Part shown: positions 30,524 through 38,491 of the stretch, one piece after another
How the letters are laid out: the number at the start of each line of letters is the position of its first letter
Position numbering within the stretch: the first letter of the stretch is position 1
Assembly: GCA_035646535.1 (NCBI GenBank)
Contig: DASRPD010000009.1
Coordinates: 1-40,111 of the forward strand
DNA length: 40,111 nucleotides
Reading direction: 5' to 3'
Source: DASRPD01 sp035646535
GTDB taxonomy: Bacteria; Actinomycetota; Acidimicrobiia; IMCC26256; JANYLB01
Position numbers and translations under genes: made by a program
Notes under the pieces: model-generated
The model's database searches: none
What the model was told of the DNA's origin: nothing
What the model saw: the letters and a program-made list of their open reading frames with translations, nothing else

Positions 30524-31594
30524 TCACGCGGCGCGCGCCGCGAGCGCGATGCCGGCGCGGAGGTGGCGTTCGTAGTCGGCGGGTGTGGCGTGCGCGTTGA
30601 GGCCGCTCGTGTTCGGCATCACGTACACGGGCCGGTCGCCGAGCAGCTCGGGTTGCTCGCCGAGCTGGGCCCGCCGGTCGACCGCGTGGCGCCAGCCGGT
30701 GATGCCGACGACGCACAGCGCGCCCGGCGCCAGCCAGCGCACGAGCCGTTCCACCCGGGTCACACCCTCTCGGTATTCGGCGGCGGAGAGCTCGTCGGCC
30801 CGCGGCGTCGCCCGCAGCACGAGATTCGTCATGCCCACGCCATGGTCCGACAGCGCCGCGAGCGGATCGCGATCCACGGTGACGAGCCCCGAGGCGAGCG
30901 CAGCGGGCCAGAATCGGTTGCCGGGACGGGCGTAGCCGACTCCGGCATCGGCGGTGTACACGCTCGGGTTCAGGCCGCAGACGAGCAGGCGCATGCCCGC
31001 GGCGACGGTGTCGGGAAGGAGGCGACCGCGTCGGCCGCGCACCGCGATCCAGTCGGCGTCCGCGTCGGTCGCGTCGATCTCGAAGCCGGCGCCGGCCACG
31101 ACGTCGACGAGGTGGCCCGGTTCCCAGTGCCCGAAGCGGCGACCCTCGAAGTCGTCCTGGGCGAGCGCACCCCACGCGGACGCGCCGCGTTTGACGGTGA
31201 TCGCGACGGGGGCATCGAGCGTCAACGACTGATGGAGCTGGCCCAGGGCGAGGGGCAGGCGGTCGCACGGCACGTGCAGGTAGCTGGCGCGGGCCCACGC
31301 ACCGCCCAACGAACCCGCGCGGAACGGCAGGGCCTCGAGATCACCCTGCACCGGCCATGCGCCGGGCGCGGCCTCGCGAGCGAGCTCGACCATGGCGTAC
31401 GCGGCATCGAACGCCACGGCCGGTGCTCCGATATCGGCCAGGTACGCGCCGGCCCCGCAGCCGACGTCCACCCGCACGTCGCCCGAGCCCACGGTGGCCG
31501 CGAACGCCCGTGCCGCGTCTCGTCGTTTCGCTGGGCGACGAGCCGCCCATTCCGCGGCGCGGGTCTCGTAGACGTCCACGGTCAACCGGTCCAC
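30524..31594 (-). CDS. Fusion of a SAM methyltransferase with a mismatch-specific (G:U/T) DNA glycosylase
   Basis: Two domains in one 356-residue chain. Residues 1-185 are a class I methyltransferase with motif I VRVDVGCGAGAYLADIG at about 40-56 and QGDLEALPFR. Residues about 200-356 are a Mug/TDG-like uracil-DNA glycosylase. It has VCGLNPSVYTADAGVGYARP at 205-224, where Asn209 corresponds to the catalytic Asn of E. coli Mug, GNRFWPAAL, and the DNA-intercalation motif MPNTSGLNAH at 326-335. The frame is continuous, so this is not a sequencing junction by appearance. The GTG at 31594 lies 20 bases from zwf; a GTG at 31579 is an alternative. The methyltransferase substrate is unknown. Confidence 0.85.
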   Translation of the reverse strand: MDRLTVDVYETRAAEWAARRPAKRRDAARAFAATVGSGDVRVDVGCGAGAYLADIGAPAVAFDAAYAMVELAREAAPGAWPVQGDLEALPFRAGSLGGAWARASYLHVPCDRLPLALGQLHQSLTLDAPVAITVKRGASAWGALAQDDFEGRRFGHWEPGHLVDVVAGAGFEIDATDADADWIAVRGRRGRLLPDTVAAGMRLLVCGLNPSVYTADAGVGYARPGNRFWPAALASGLVTVDRDPLAALSDHGVGMTNLVLRATPRADELSAAEYREGVTRVERLVRWLAPGALCVVGITGWRHAVDRRAQLGEQPELLGDRPVYVMPNTSGLNAHATPADYERHLRAGIALAARAA

Positions 31595-31599
31595 GCTCG

Positions 31600-31605
31600 T
31601 ATCAT
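31600..31605 (+). promoter_or_regulatory. Candidate leaderless -10 element of zwf
   Basis: TATCAT ends nine bases before the zwf ATG, in the 20-base divergent gap. There is no Shine-Dalgarno sequence. Confidence 0.35.
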
Positions 31606-31614
31606 CGCAGAGCG

Positions 31615-33126
31615 ATGATCCACGACCACGCCGAGCCCGTCTCCGATCGTGTCACCGTGTCAGCCGCGCTGGTCGTCTTCGGAGCGACCGGTGACCTCGC
31701 GTCCCGCAAGCTGTACCCTGCGCTCGCCGCGCTGGCCGGCCGCGGTCAGCTGCCGCGGCGTCTCGTCGTCGTCGGGGTGTCACGCACCGAGCTGGACGCC
31801 GCCGATCTGGAGCTGCGGGCCCGGCGGGCCATGGTCGAGGCCGGTCGTTCCCAGGACGAGCTCGACGCGTTCGACGCGCTCGACGTCTCGTTCCGCTACG
31901 TCGCCGGCAATGCCGGTGATCCCGACACGTACGGCCGGCTCTCCCGCACGCTCGCCGAGTGCGATGCCGCACAGGGAACCGCCGGCAACCGCCTCTACTA
32001 CCTGGCCACGATCCCACAGCTGTTCCCGACGATCGTCGCCGGGCTCGACGACGCCGGGCTGGCGGCCGAGCCCGCGGGCACGTTCCGCCGCCTGGTGATC
32101 GAGAAGCCCTTCGGCCACGACCGGGCGTCGGCCCGGGCACTGAACGAGGCGCTCCACCGAGGCTTCGCCGAGCATCAGATCTTTCGGATCGACCACTACC
32201 TCGCCAAGGAGACAGTGCAGAACATTTTGGCGTTGCGATTCGCCAACGCGATCTTCGAACCGCTCTGGAACCGGCGCTATGTCGACCATGTGCAGATCAC
32301 CGTGGCCGAGTCGCTCGGTGTCGGCCATCGCGCCACGTTCTACGAACAGTCCGGGGCGCTGCGCGACATCGTGCAGAACCACGCCCTCCAGGTACTTGCG
32401 CTGATGGCGATGGAAGCGCCGGCGTCGTTCGAGGCTGACGCGATCCGTGACGAGAAGGTCAAGCTGCTGCGTTCGGTGCAGTGCCTCACGCCGACCGCCG
32501 TGCCGCCGCCGGTGGTACGCGGCCAGTACGCGCCCGGCATCCTCGACGGAAACCTCGTTCCCGGCTACCGGGACGAAGAAGGAGTCTCGGACACGAGCGA
32601 CGTCGAGACCTACCTCGCGCTGACCATCGACATCGACAATTGGCGCTGGTCCGGCGTGCCGTTCTACTTGCGGACCGGCAAACGCCTGTCACGTCGGGTC
32701 ACGGAGGTGGTCCTGCAGTACAAGCCCGTGCCGTTCCTGGCGCTCCCACCGGGAGCGGTGGAATCCCTGGAGCCGAACGCCATGGTGCTGCGCATCCAGC
32801 CGGAGGAGGGCATCGAGATCCTCTTCGCCGCAAAGGTGCCGGGCTCCCCGTTTCAGGTGCGGACGGTCCCGCTCGACTTCTCGTACCGGGGTTTCGCCGA
32901 ATCGGCACCCGAAGCCTACGAACGAGTCCTGTTCGACGCTCTCCTCGGCGACGCGACGCTGTTCATCCGCGAGGACGAGGTCGACGAGGCGTGGCGCATC
33001 GTCCAACCGTTGATCGATGCCTTCGACGCGGCCGCGGTCCCGCTCCACCCCTACCCCGCCGGCAGCTGGGGCCCCGTCGAAGCCGATCAACTCCTGCGCC
33101 ACGGCGACCGATGGAGACAACCATGA
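31615..33126 (+). CDS. zwf: Glucose-6-phosphate dehydrogenase
   Basis: First enzyme of the oxidative pentose phosphate pathway, making 6-phosphogluconolactone and NAD(P)H. It has 503 residues. The coenzyme-binding GATGDLASRKLYPAL is at about 23-37 and the substrate-site RIDHYLAKE at 191-199. EKPFGHD and the C-terminal PYPAGSWGP are conserved. Cofactor preference is not decided. The stop overlaps the pgl start as ATGA. The opcA gene that often accompanies zwf in actinobacteria is missing here. Divergent from the glycosylase fusion by only 20 bases. Confidence 0.96.
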   Translation: MIHDHAEPVSDRVTVSAALVVFGATGDLASRKLYPALAALAGRGQLPRRLVVVGVSRTELDAADLELRARRAMVEAGRSQDELDAFDALDVSFRYVAGNAGDPDTYGRLSRTLAECDAAQGTAGNRLYYLATIPQLFPTIVAGLDDAGLAAEPAGTFRRLVIEKPFGHDRASARALNEALHRGFAEHQIFRIDHYLAKETVQNILALRFANAIFEPLWNRRYVDHVQITVAESLGVGHRATFYEQSGALRDIVQNHALQVLALMAMEAPASFEADAIRDEKVKLLRSVQCLTPTAVPPPVVRGQYAPGILDGNLVPGYRDEEGVSDTSDVETYLALTIDIDNWRWSGVPFYLRTGKRLSRRVTEVVLQYKPVPFLALPPGAVESLEPNAMVLRIQPEEGIEILFAAKVPGSPFQVRTVPLDFSYRGFAESAPEAYERVLFDALLGDATLFIREDEVDEAWRIVQPLIDAFDAAAVPLHPYPAGSWGPVEADQLLRHGDRWRQP

Positions 33127-33767
33127 GCCTGTTCGGAGAGCTCCGCACCGTCGATGACGTCCCGGCCGCGTTCGCGGCGCTTCTCATCGCGCAAGCCCCT
33201 CGTTCGATCGCCCTGTCGGGTGGTGGAACCGCCGAACGTTGCTACACCGCGCTGGCGGGGCGACAGCCCGATTGGAGCGGGGTCGAGGTGTACTACGGCG
33301 ACGAGCGCTGGGTCCCGCTCGACGATCCCGACTCGAACGCGGGCATGGTCCACCGCACGCTGGCCGGCCCGGTCGGAGCGGCGACCGAGCACCCGATGTT
33401 CGACGGCTCACTCACCATCGACGAGGGTGCCGCGGCCTACGGCCGCCTGCTACGCGACGCGGGCCCGGTCGACTTCGTCCACGTGGGCATGGGACCCGAC
33501 GGCCACACCTGCTCGCTCTTCCCCGGATCCCCCCAGCTCGACGAGCAGCACCACCGCGTCGTCCCGGCCGGCGACGACAAGCATCCGCACCCGCGGCTCA
33601 CCGTGACGTATCCGTGGCTCGAGACCGCGCGCCTCGTCGTGTTCACGGTCGCTGGGGCGGAAAAACGAGACGCGCTCACCCGCGTCCGCGCCGGAGAGCA
33701 GCTCCCCGCGGCCCGAGTGCGCGCGCATCGGGTCGTGTGGCTCGCCGACCCCGCGGCCACCGGCTGA
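33123..33767 (+). CDS. pgl: 6-phosphogluconolactonase
   Basis: Hydrolyses the product of Zwf, 214 residues. Signature motifs are SGGGTAERCY, VYYGDERWVPLDDPDSN and GMGPDGHTCSLFP. The ATG at 33123 is preferred over the in-frame ATG at 33111 because it makes the ATGA overlap with zwf and has GGAG seven bases upstream. The stop codon is inside a 9-bp duplication (CCGGCTGAC twice). The gene is convergent with an acyl-CoA dehydrogenase-family gene. Confidence 0.95.
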   Translation: MSLFGELRTVDDVPAAFAALLIAQAPRSIALSGGGTAERCYTALAGRQPDWSGVEVYYGDERWVPLDDPDSNAGMVHRTLAGPVGAATEHPMFDGSLTIDEGAAAYGRLLRDAGPVDFVHVGMGPDGHTCSLFPGSPQLDEQHHRVVPAGDDKHPHPRLTVTYPWLETARLVVFTVAGAEKRDALTRVRAGEQLPAARVRAHRVVWLADPAATG

Positions 33768-33777
33768 CCCGGCTGAC
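33760..33777 (+). repeat. 9-bp duplication containing the pgl stop codon
   Basis: CCGGCTGAC occurs twice in a row (33760-33768, 33769-33777), followed by CTGACTGA; each copy carries TGA in the pgl frame. Confidence 0.8.
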
Positions 33778-33796
33778 CTGACTGAGGGGCACAGGA

Positions 33797-33814
33797 ATCG
33801 GCGCCGGCGCCGGC
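33797..33814. terminator. Possible terminator between pgl and the acyl-CoA dehydrogenase gene
   Basis: CGGCGCCGGCGCCG is self-complementary and lies between two convergent genes. No T-run; function uncertain. Confidence 0.3.
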
Positions 33815-33828
33815 AGCGCTCGTTACGA

Positions 33829-35013
33829 TCAGTCGCCCCACCGCGGGAGGGCATCGTTGGGGATGCCCAACGCGGCGCGGCCCATGCCTTCGAGCGCGAG
33901 GTCATTGGTCGGTGGGTGCAGCGGTCCGGCCTGGACGTCACGGAACAGGCGCTCCATCGGGAGGCGCCGGTACAGCGCCGAGCCGCCGACCATGCGGAAA
34001 CAGATCTGGGTCGCTGCGACCGCCGCGTTCACGACGCAGTACTTCACCCCGATGATGTCGGCGGGTTGCAGCACCTCGTCGCGGCGCCGTCGGATCGCGT
34101 CGAACAACACGGCCCGAGCCGGCGCGAGGATCGCCTCGACCTCGCCCGCGTGGAGGATGATCCCGGGCTGACGGCTCAGCGGATGCTCCATCCCACCGAG
34201 CTTGCGGTCGGCGAGATAGCTCACGGTGAAGCGGGCCGCGGCTTCGGCGATCCCGAGGTACACCGAGGCGACGGTGCAGGAGAACCACGACATCATCCGC
34301 TCGCTGTTGCGATCCCACTCATCCCAGGGGGTACCGATCTGGGCCATGACCTCGGGCACGAACACATCCTCGAACACGACGTCCCATGACCCGGTGCCGC
34401 GCATCGCCATCGTGTCCCACGTGTCGATGAACGACAGGCCCGGGGCGTCGCGGCCGATTGCGAAGAGCAGCAGACCGCCGCCGTCACCGTGCTCGTCGGG
34501 CTGCACACCCGCAGTGCCGTAGAAGACGTCGAGCGCGGGTGCGAGAGAACAGAAAGCCTTGCGACCGCGGATCACGAACCCGCCGTCGACCCGCTCGGCC
34601 GGGGTGGACGAAGCCCGTACATTGAGCCCGGTCGCGGCGTCGGTGAAGCTGCCGCCGATCACGACGCCGGTGCCCGCGAGCTGGAGCACCATGCGAGCCT
34701 CCTCCTGACCGTCGGCCAGGCCCTCCGCGGCCGCGCCGAGGCCGAAGAGGTGCATGTTCGCGGCCAGCGCGGTCGAGGCACACCCCCCGGCGAGCGCCCG
34801 CTGGGCGCGACACACCGCGTCGAGGTCGGCCCCCGATCCGCCGAACTCGGTCGGAATCGGCAGCGACAGGTACCCGGATTCCTTCAGCCGCTCGATGTTC
34901 TCCAAGGGGAAGCGACCCTCACGGTCCACCTCGCCGGCTCGCCCGCCGAGCTCGGCGGCGAGTCCCTCGGCCAACGAAACCGGATCCATCCCCGGGACAT
35001 TAGGCTCGCTCAC
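33829..35013 (-). CDS. Acyl-CoA dehydrogenase-family flavoprotein
   Basis: FAD-dependent acyl-CoA dehydrogenase fold of 394 residues from the GTG at 35013 (386 from the ATG at 34989; neither has a Shine-Dalgarno sequence). The N-terminal helical domain has YLSLPIPTEFGGSGADLDAV, the middle domain GGSFTDAATGLNVRAS and the C-terminal domain MVGGSALYRRLPMERLFRD. The usual C-terminal IxEGT loop is replaced by QAGPLHPPTNDLAL. This resembles the HsaA/DszC-type monooxygenase branch and some biosynthetic dehydrogenases more than beta-oxidation enzymes, so the substrate is open. It is divergent from fbiC. Confidence 0.82.
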   Translation of the reverse strand: MSEPNVPGMDPVSLAEGLAAELGGRAGEVDREGRFPLENIERLKESGYLSLPIPTEFGGSGADLDAVCRAQRALAGGCASTALAANMHLFGLGAAAEGLADGQEEARMVLQLAGTGVVIGGSFTDAATGLNVRASSTPAERVDGGFVIRGRKAFCSLAPALDVFYGTAGVQPDEHGDGGGLLLFAIGRDAPGLSFIDTWDTMAMRGTGSWDVVFEDVFVPEVMAQIGTPWDEWDRNSERMMSWFSCTVASVYLGIAEAAARFTVSYLADRKLGGMEHPLSRQPGIILHAGEVEAILAPARAVLFDAIRRRRDEVLQPADIIGVKYCVVNAAVAATQICFRMVGGSALYRRLPMERLFRDVQAGPLHPPTNDLALEGMGRAALGIPNDALPRWGD

Positions 35014-35084
35014 CAGAGCGACGGCATCGGAGCCTGCATGCCGATCCCGGCCGCAACTCATCAGCCGGTACTGACCGCCACCCA

Positions 35085-37502
35085 ATGACAGGAGCACACG
35101 AGGTGCTGAGACGCGCGGAGTTCGAGGACCTCGTCGACGCGCCGCTCGATGCGTTGACGAGCGAGGCGGCCCGACTTCGTGACGAAGGACACGGCCACCG
35201 CGTCACGTTCTCCCCGAAGGTCTTCATCCCACTGACCATGCTGTGTCGGGACCGGTGCGGCTACTGCACGTTCGCGAAGCCACCGGCCCGCCTCGATGCC
35301 CCGTATCTCCCGCTCACACGCGTGCTCGAGATCGCTCGCGCCGGCGCCGCGCTGGGCTGTCACGAAGCGTTGTTCACGCTCGGCGAAGCCCCCGAGGATC
35401 GATACCCCGCGGCCGCAACCTGGCTGGCTGAGCACGGCTACGACTCCACCGTCGACTACCTCGTCGCCGCGGCCGAGGCGGTGCTGACCGAGACCGGCCT
35501 GTTGCCTCATGCCAACCCAGGTGCACTCGACGAGTCCGACCTCGCCCGCCTCCGGGCCGTGAGCCCGTCACAGGGGATGATGGTCGAGTCTCTCGCCACC
35601 CGCCTCGGAACCCCCGGTGGGCCTCACTCCGGCGCGCCCGACAAGGATCCCGAACGGCGCTTGGCGACGCTCGAGGCCGCCGGTCGGGCGCGGGTTCCCT
35701 ACACGACCGGGATTCTCGTGGGCATCGGCGAGACCCGCACCGAGCGGGTCGACGCGCTGTTCGCGATCGCGGAGAGTCACGCCCGTCATGGGCATGTGCA
35801 GGAAGTCATCGTGCAGAACTTCCTGCCCAAGCCGGGCACCGCGATGCACCGTCATCCGGCGTGCGATCCCGACGAGCTCCTCCGCACGATCGCGACCGCC
35901 CGGATCATCCTGGGCCCGGCGATGCACGTCCAGGCACCACCGAACCTTTCCGATGATCTCGAGGCCCTGCTCGCCGCCGGGATCGACGACTGGGGCGGCG
36001 TGTCGCCGGTGACGCCCGATCACGTCAACCCGGAGCGGCCCTGGCCGGCGCTGGAGCGTCTACGGACTGCCACCGAGGCCGCGGGTCATGTGCTCGCGCC
36101 CCGCCTGACCGTCTACCCGGAATATGTCCGCGACGCCGAGCGGTGGTTGCACCCCGACGTGCGGGTCGCAGTTCGCCGGCGCAGCGACGCCGAGCAGTTG
36201 GGACGCGACCCCGAGCAGTGGAGAGCCGGCGGAGACGCGGCACCGCCCGCGTTGATACCGACGCCGGTGCCACCGAGCTGGCCGAGCCGCGGTCGTGGAC
36301 CGGTCGGCGAGGTGCTCGACGGTGTGCTCGCGGGTGAGGAGCCGGGCGTGGACGAGCTCGTCCACCTGTTGACCGCCCGTGGGGCCGACGTGCAGCGCGT
36401 CGCCGAGGTCGCGGACGAGCTTCGCCGTGAGGCTGTCGGGGACCCCGTCACGTTCGTGCGGAACCGCAACATCAACTACACCAACGTCTGCACGTTCAAG
36501 TGCCGGTTCTGCGCGTTCTCGAAGGGCCCGCTCTCGTTGAACCTGCGGGGCGCCCCGTACCTGCTCGATCACGACGAGATCCAACGACGGATCATCGAAG
36601 CCATCGAGTGCGGGGCGACCGAGGTGTGTCTCCAGGGTGGCATCCATCCCGACTTCGACGGTGAGTACTACCTCGGGGTGATGCGAGCCGCCAAGGAGGT
36701 CGCTCCCGACATCCACGTGCACGGCTTCACCGCGCTCGAGGTCACCGAAGGAGCGCGGCGGATCGGCATGCCCCTCGCCGAGTACCTCGTCCTCGCCAAG
36801 GAAGCAGGGCTCGCAACCCTGCCGGGCACCGCGGCCGAGATCCTCGACGACGAGGTGCGAGCAGTCATCTGCCCGGACAAGGTCACGACCGAGGAATGGC
36901 TCCACGCACACCGCACCGCGCACTCGGTCGGGCTCAAGTCCAACGTGACCATCATGTTCGGCCACGTGGAACAACCGGTGCACGTCGCTCGGCACCTCGT
37001 CCGCACCCGGGCGCTCCAAAAGGAGACCGGCGGGTTCACCGAGTTCGTGCCCCTCCCGTTCGTGCACATGGCCACTCCGCTGTTCCTCGCCGGCACCTCG
37101 CGTACCGGCCCGACCTTCCGCGAGTCCCTGCTCATCCACGCCGTGGGTCGCATCGCGTACCGAGGCTGGATCGACAACATCCAGGTGTCCTGGGTGAAGC
37201 TCGGCCTGTCGGGTGCCCGCCAGGTTCTCCAGGCCGGCGCCAACGACCTGGGAGGCACGCTCATGGACGAGAACATCTCCCGTGCCGCGGGCGCGAGCCA
37301 CGGCCAGGAGGCCGACGAGGCCGATTTCCGGGCCATCGTCGAGCCTCTCGGTCGGCCGCTCGAGCAACGCACCACCCTGTACGGCCGCACCACGACCGTC
37401 GGCCGACGCCTGCGCCCCGCCGAACCCGGCGCCGACCTCGACCTCGACCTCGGTGTCAATGCCGCGGTCCCGGTCACGCTGTCCGTCAAGACCCCCGCGT
37501 GA
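35085..37502 (+). CDS. fbiC: FO synthase (fused CofG-CofH), F420 biosynthesis
   Basis: Bifunctional radical SAM enzyme that makes the deazaflavin FO from tyrosine and a ribityl-uracil precursor. It has 805 residues. The CofG half has Cys54-x3-Cys58-x2-Cys61 (CRDRCGYC) and the CofH half Cys469-x3-Cys473-x2-Cys476 (CTFKCRFC), joined by a proline-rich linker near 390-410. Both halves are full length, as in mycobacterial FbiC. The ATG at 35085 is used; a GTG at 35103 has GGAG eight bases upstream and may be the real start. The stop overlaps the kinase GTG as GTGA. It implies that the host uses F420 cofactors. Confidence 0.95.
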   Translation: MTGAHEVLRRAEFEDLVDAPLDALTSEAARLRDEGHGHRVTFSPKVFIPLTMLCRDRCGYCTFAKPPARLDAPYLPLTRVLEIARAGAALGCHEALFTLGEAPEDRYPAAATWLAEHGYDSTVDYLVAAAEAVLTETGLLPHANPGALDESDLARLRAVSPSQGMMVESLATRLGTPGGPHSGAPDKDPERRLATLEAAGRARVPYTTGILVGIGETRTERVDALFAIAESHARHGHVQEVIVQNFLPKPGTAMHRHPACDPDELLRTIATARIILGPAMHVQAPPNLSDDLEALLAAGIDDWGGVSPVTPDHVNPERPWPALERLRTATEAAGHVLAPRLTVYPEYVRDAERWLHPDVRVAVRRRSDAEQLGRDPEQWRAGGDAAPPALIPTPVPPSWPSRGRGPVGEVLDGVLAGEEPGVDELVHLLTARGADVQRVAEVADELRREAVGDPVTFVRNRNINYTNVCTFKCRFCAFSKGPLSLNLRGAPYLLDHDEIQRRIIEAIECGATEVCLQGGIHPDFDGEYYLGVMRAAKEVAPDIHVHGFTALEVTEGARRIGMPLAEYLVLAKEAGLATLPGTAAEILDDEVRAVICPDKVTTEEWLHAHRTAHSVGLKSNVTIMFGHVEQPVHVARHLVRTRALQKETGGFTEFVPLPFVHMATPLFLAGTSRTGPTFRESLLIHAVGRIAYRGWIDNIQVSWVKLGLSGARQVLQAGANDLGGTLMDENISRAAGASHGQEADEADFRAIVEPLGRPLEQRTTLYGRTTTVGRRLRPAEPGADLDLDLGVNAAVPVTLSVKTPA

Positions 37503-38491
37503 GCGAACCCACCCTCGACGTTCTCACGATCGGCAACGCCCTCGTCGACGTGCTGAGCCACGAGCAGGACGCGATCATCGACCGGCTGGATCTCATCAAG
37601 GGCACGATGGCGATGGTCGACGGAGCCCGATCCGACGCGGTCTACGCCGCCCTGGGCCCGGGCATCGAAGTGTCGGGCGGGTCGGCCGCGAACACCGCCA
37701 CGGGTATCGCCTCCTTCGGGGGAAGCGCCGGTTTCGTGGGCCGGATCGGCAAGGACCAGTTCGGCCAGGTCTTCGCCCACGACCTCGCCACGATCGGCGT
37801 CACGTTCGATCCCGATGGTTCCTCGACCTCGGGACCAACCGGCAAGTGCCTGGTCATCGTGACCCCCGACGCGCAGCGCACGATGTGCACCTCTCTGGGC
37901 GTGGCGGGCGACCTCGCTCCGGAGCACATTCCCTCCGATGTCGTCGCCTCCGCGCGAGTGACCTACCTCGAAGGCTTCCTGTGGGACCAGCCCACCGCCA
38001 AGGAGGCGTTCCGCACCGCGGCGCGCGGCGCGCACGACGCCGGTCGGCAGGTCGCGCTGTCGCTCTCCGATCCTTTCTGCGTCGACCGCCACCGCGGAGA
38101 CTTCCTCGAGCTCATCGAGGGACAGATCGACGTGCTCTTCGCCAACGAGGACGAGATCTGCTCGTTGTACGAGGTCGATGACTTCGACGCCGCTCTGCAA
38201 CGCGTGCGCCACCATTGTTCGATCGCCGCGCTGACCCGTTCGGAGCGGGGCGCCGTGATCGTCGCCGGTGACGAGGTCCACGTCGTTGACGCGCACCCGG
38301 TCGACACGGTGATCGACACGACCGGCGCCGGAGACCAGTACGCCGCGGGGTTCCTCCACGCGCTCACCGCCGGTCGCGATCTCGCGGCCTGCGGGCGTCG
38401 CGGCGCGCTGGCGGCGTCCGAGGTGATCGGGCACCTGGGCGCCCGGCCCGAGGTGTCGCTCGCCGACCTCGCGGTCGCCCACGGCGCGTGA
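37499..38491 (+). CDS. PfkB-family sugar/nucleoside kinase (adenosine kinase-like)
   Basis: Ribokinase-fold kinase of 330 residues. The N-terminal glycine motif is SGGSAANTATGIASFGG followed by FVGRIGKDQFG. The C-terminal signature DTTGAGDQYAAGFL has the catalytic base Asp279. This arrangement is closest to adenosine/inosine kinase-like bacterial PfkB proteins, but ribose or other sugars are possible. Both ends overlap neighbours as GTGA (fbiC before, LOG-like gene after), so the three are one operon. Confidence 0.88.
   Translation: MSEPTLDVLTIGNALVDVLSHEQDAIIDRLDLIKGTMAMVDGARSDAVYAALGPGIEVSGGSAANTATGIASFGGSAGFVGRIGKDQFGQVFAHDLATIGVTFDPDGSSTSGPTGKCLVIVTPDAQRTMCTSLGVAGDLAPEHIPSDVVASARVTYLEGFLWDQPTAKEAFRTAARGAHDAGRQVALSLSDPFCVDRHRGDFLELIEGQIDVLFANEDEICSLYEVDDFDAALQRVRHHCSIAALTRSERGAVIVAGDEVHVVDAHPVDTVIDTTGAGDQYAAGFLHALTAGRDLAACGRRGALAASEVIGHLGARPEVSLADLAVAHGA

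Noticed and set aside
36668..38482. A 604-codon minus-strand frame under fbiC and the kinase
   Set aside because: Antisense to fbiC and the PfkB kinase, both with intact catalytic motifs.
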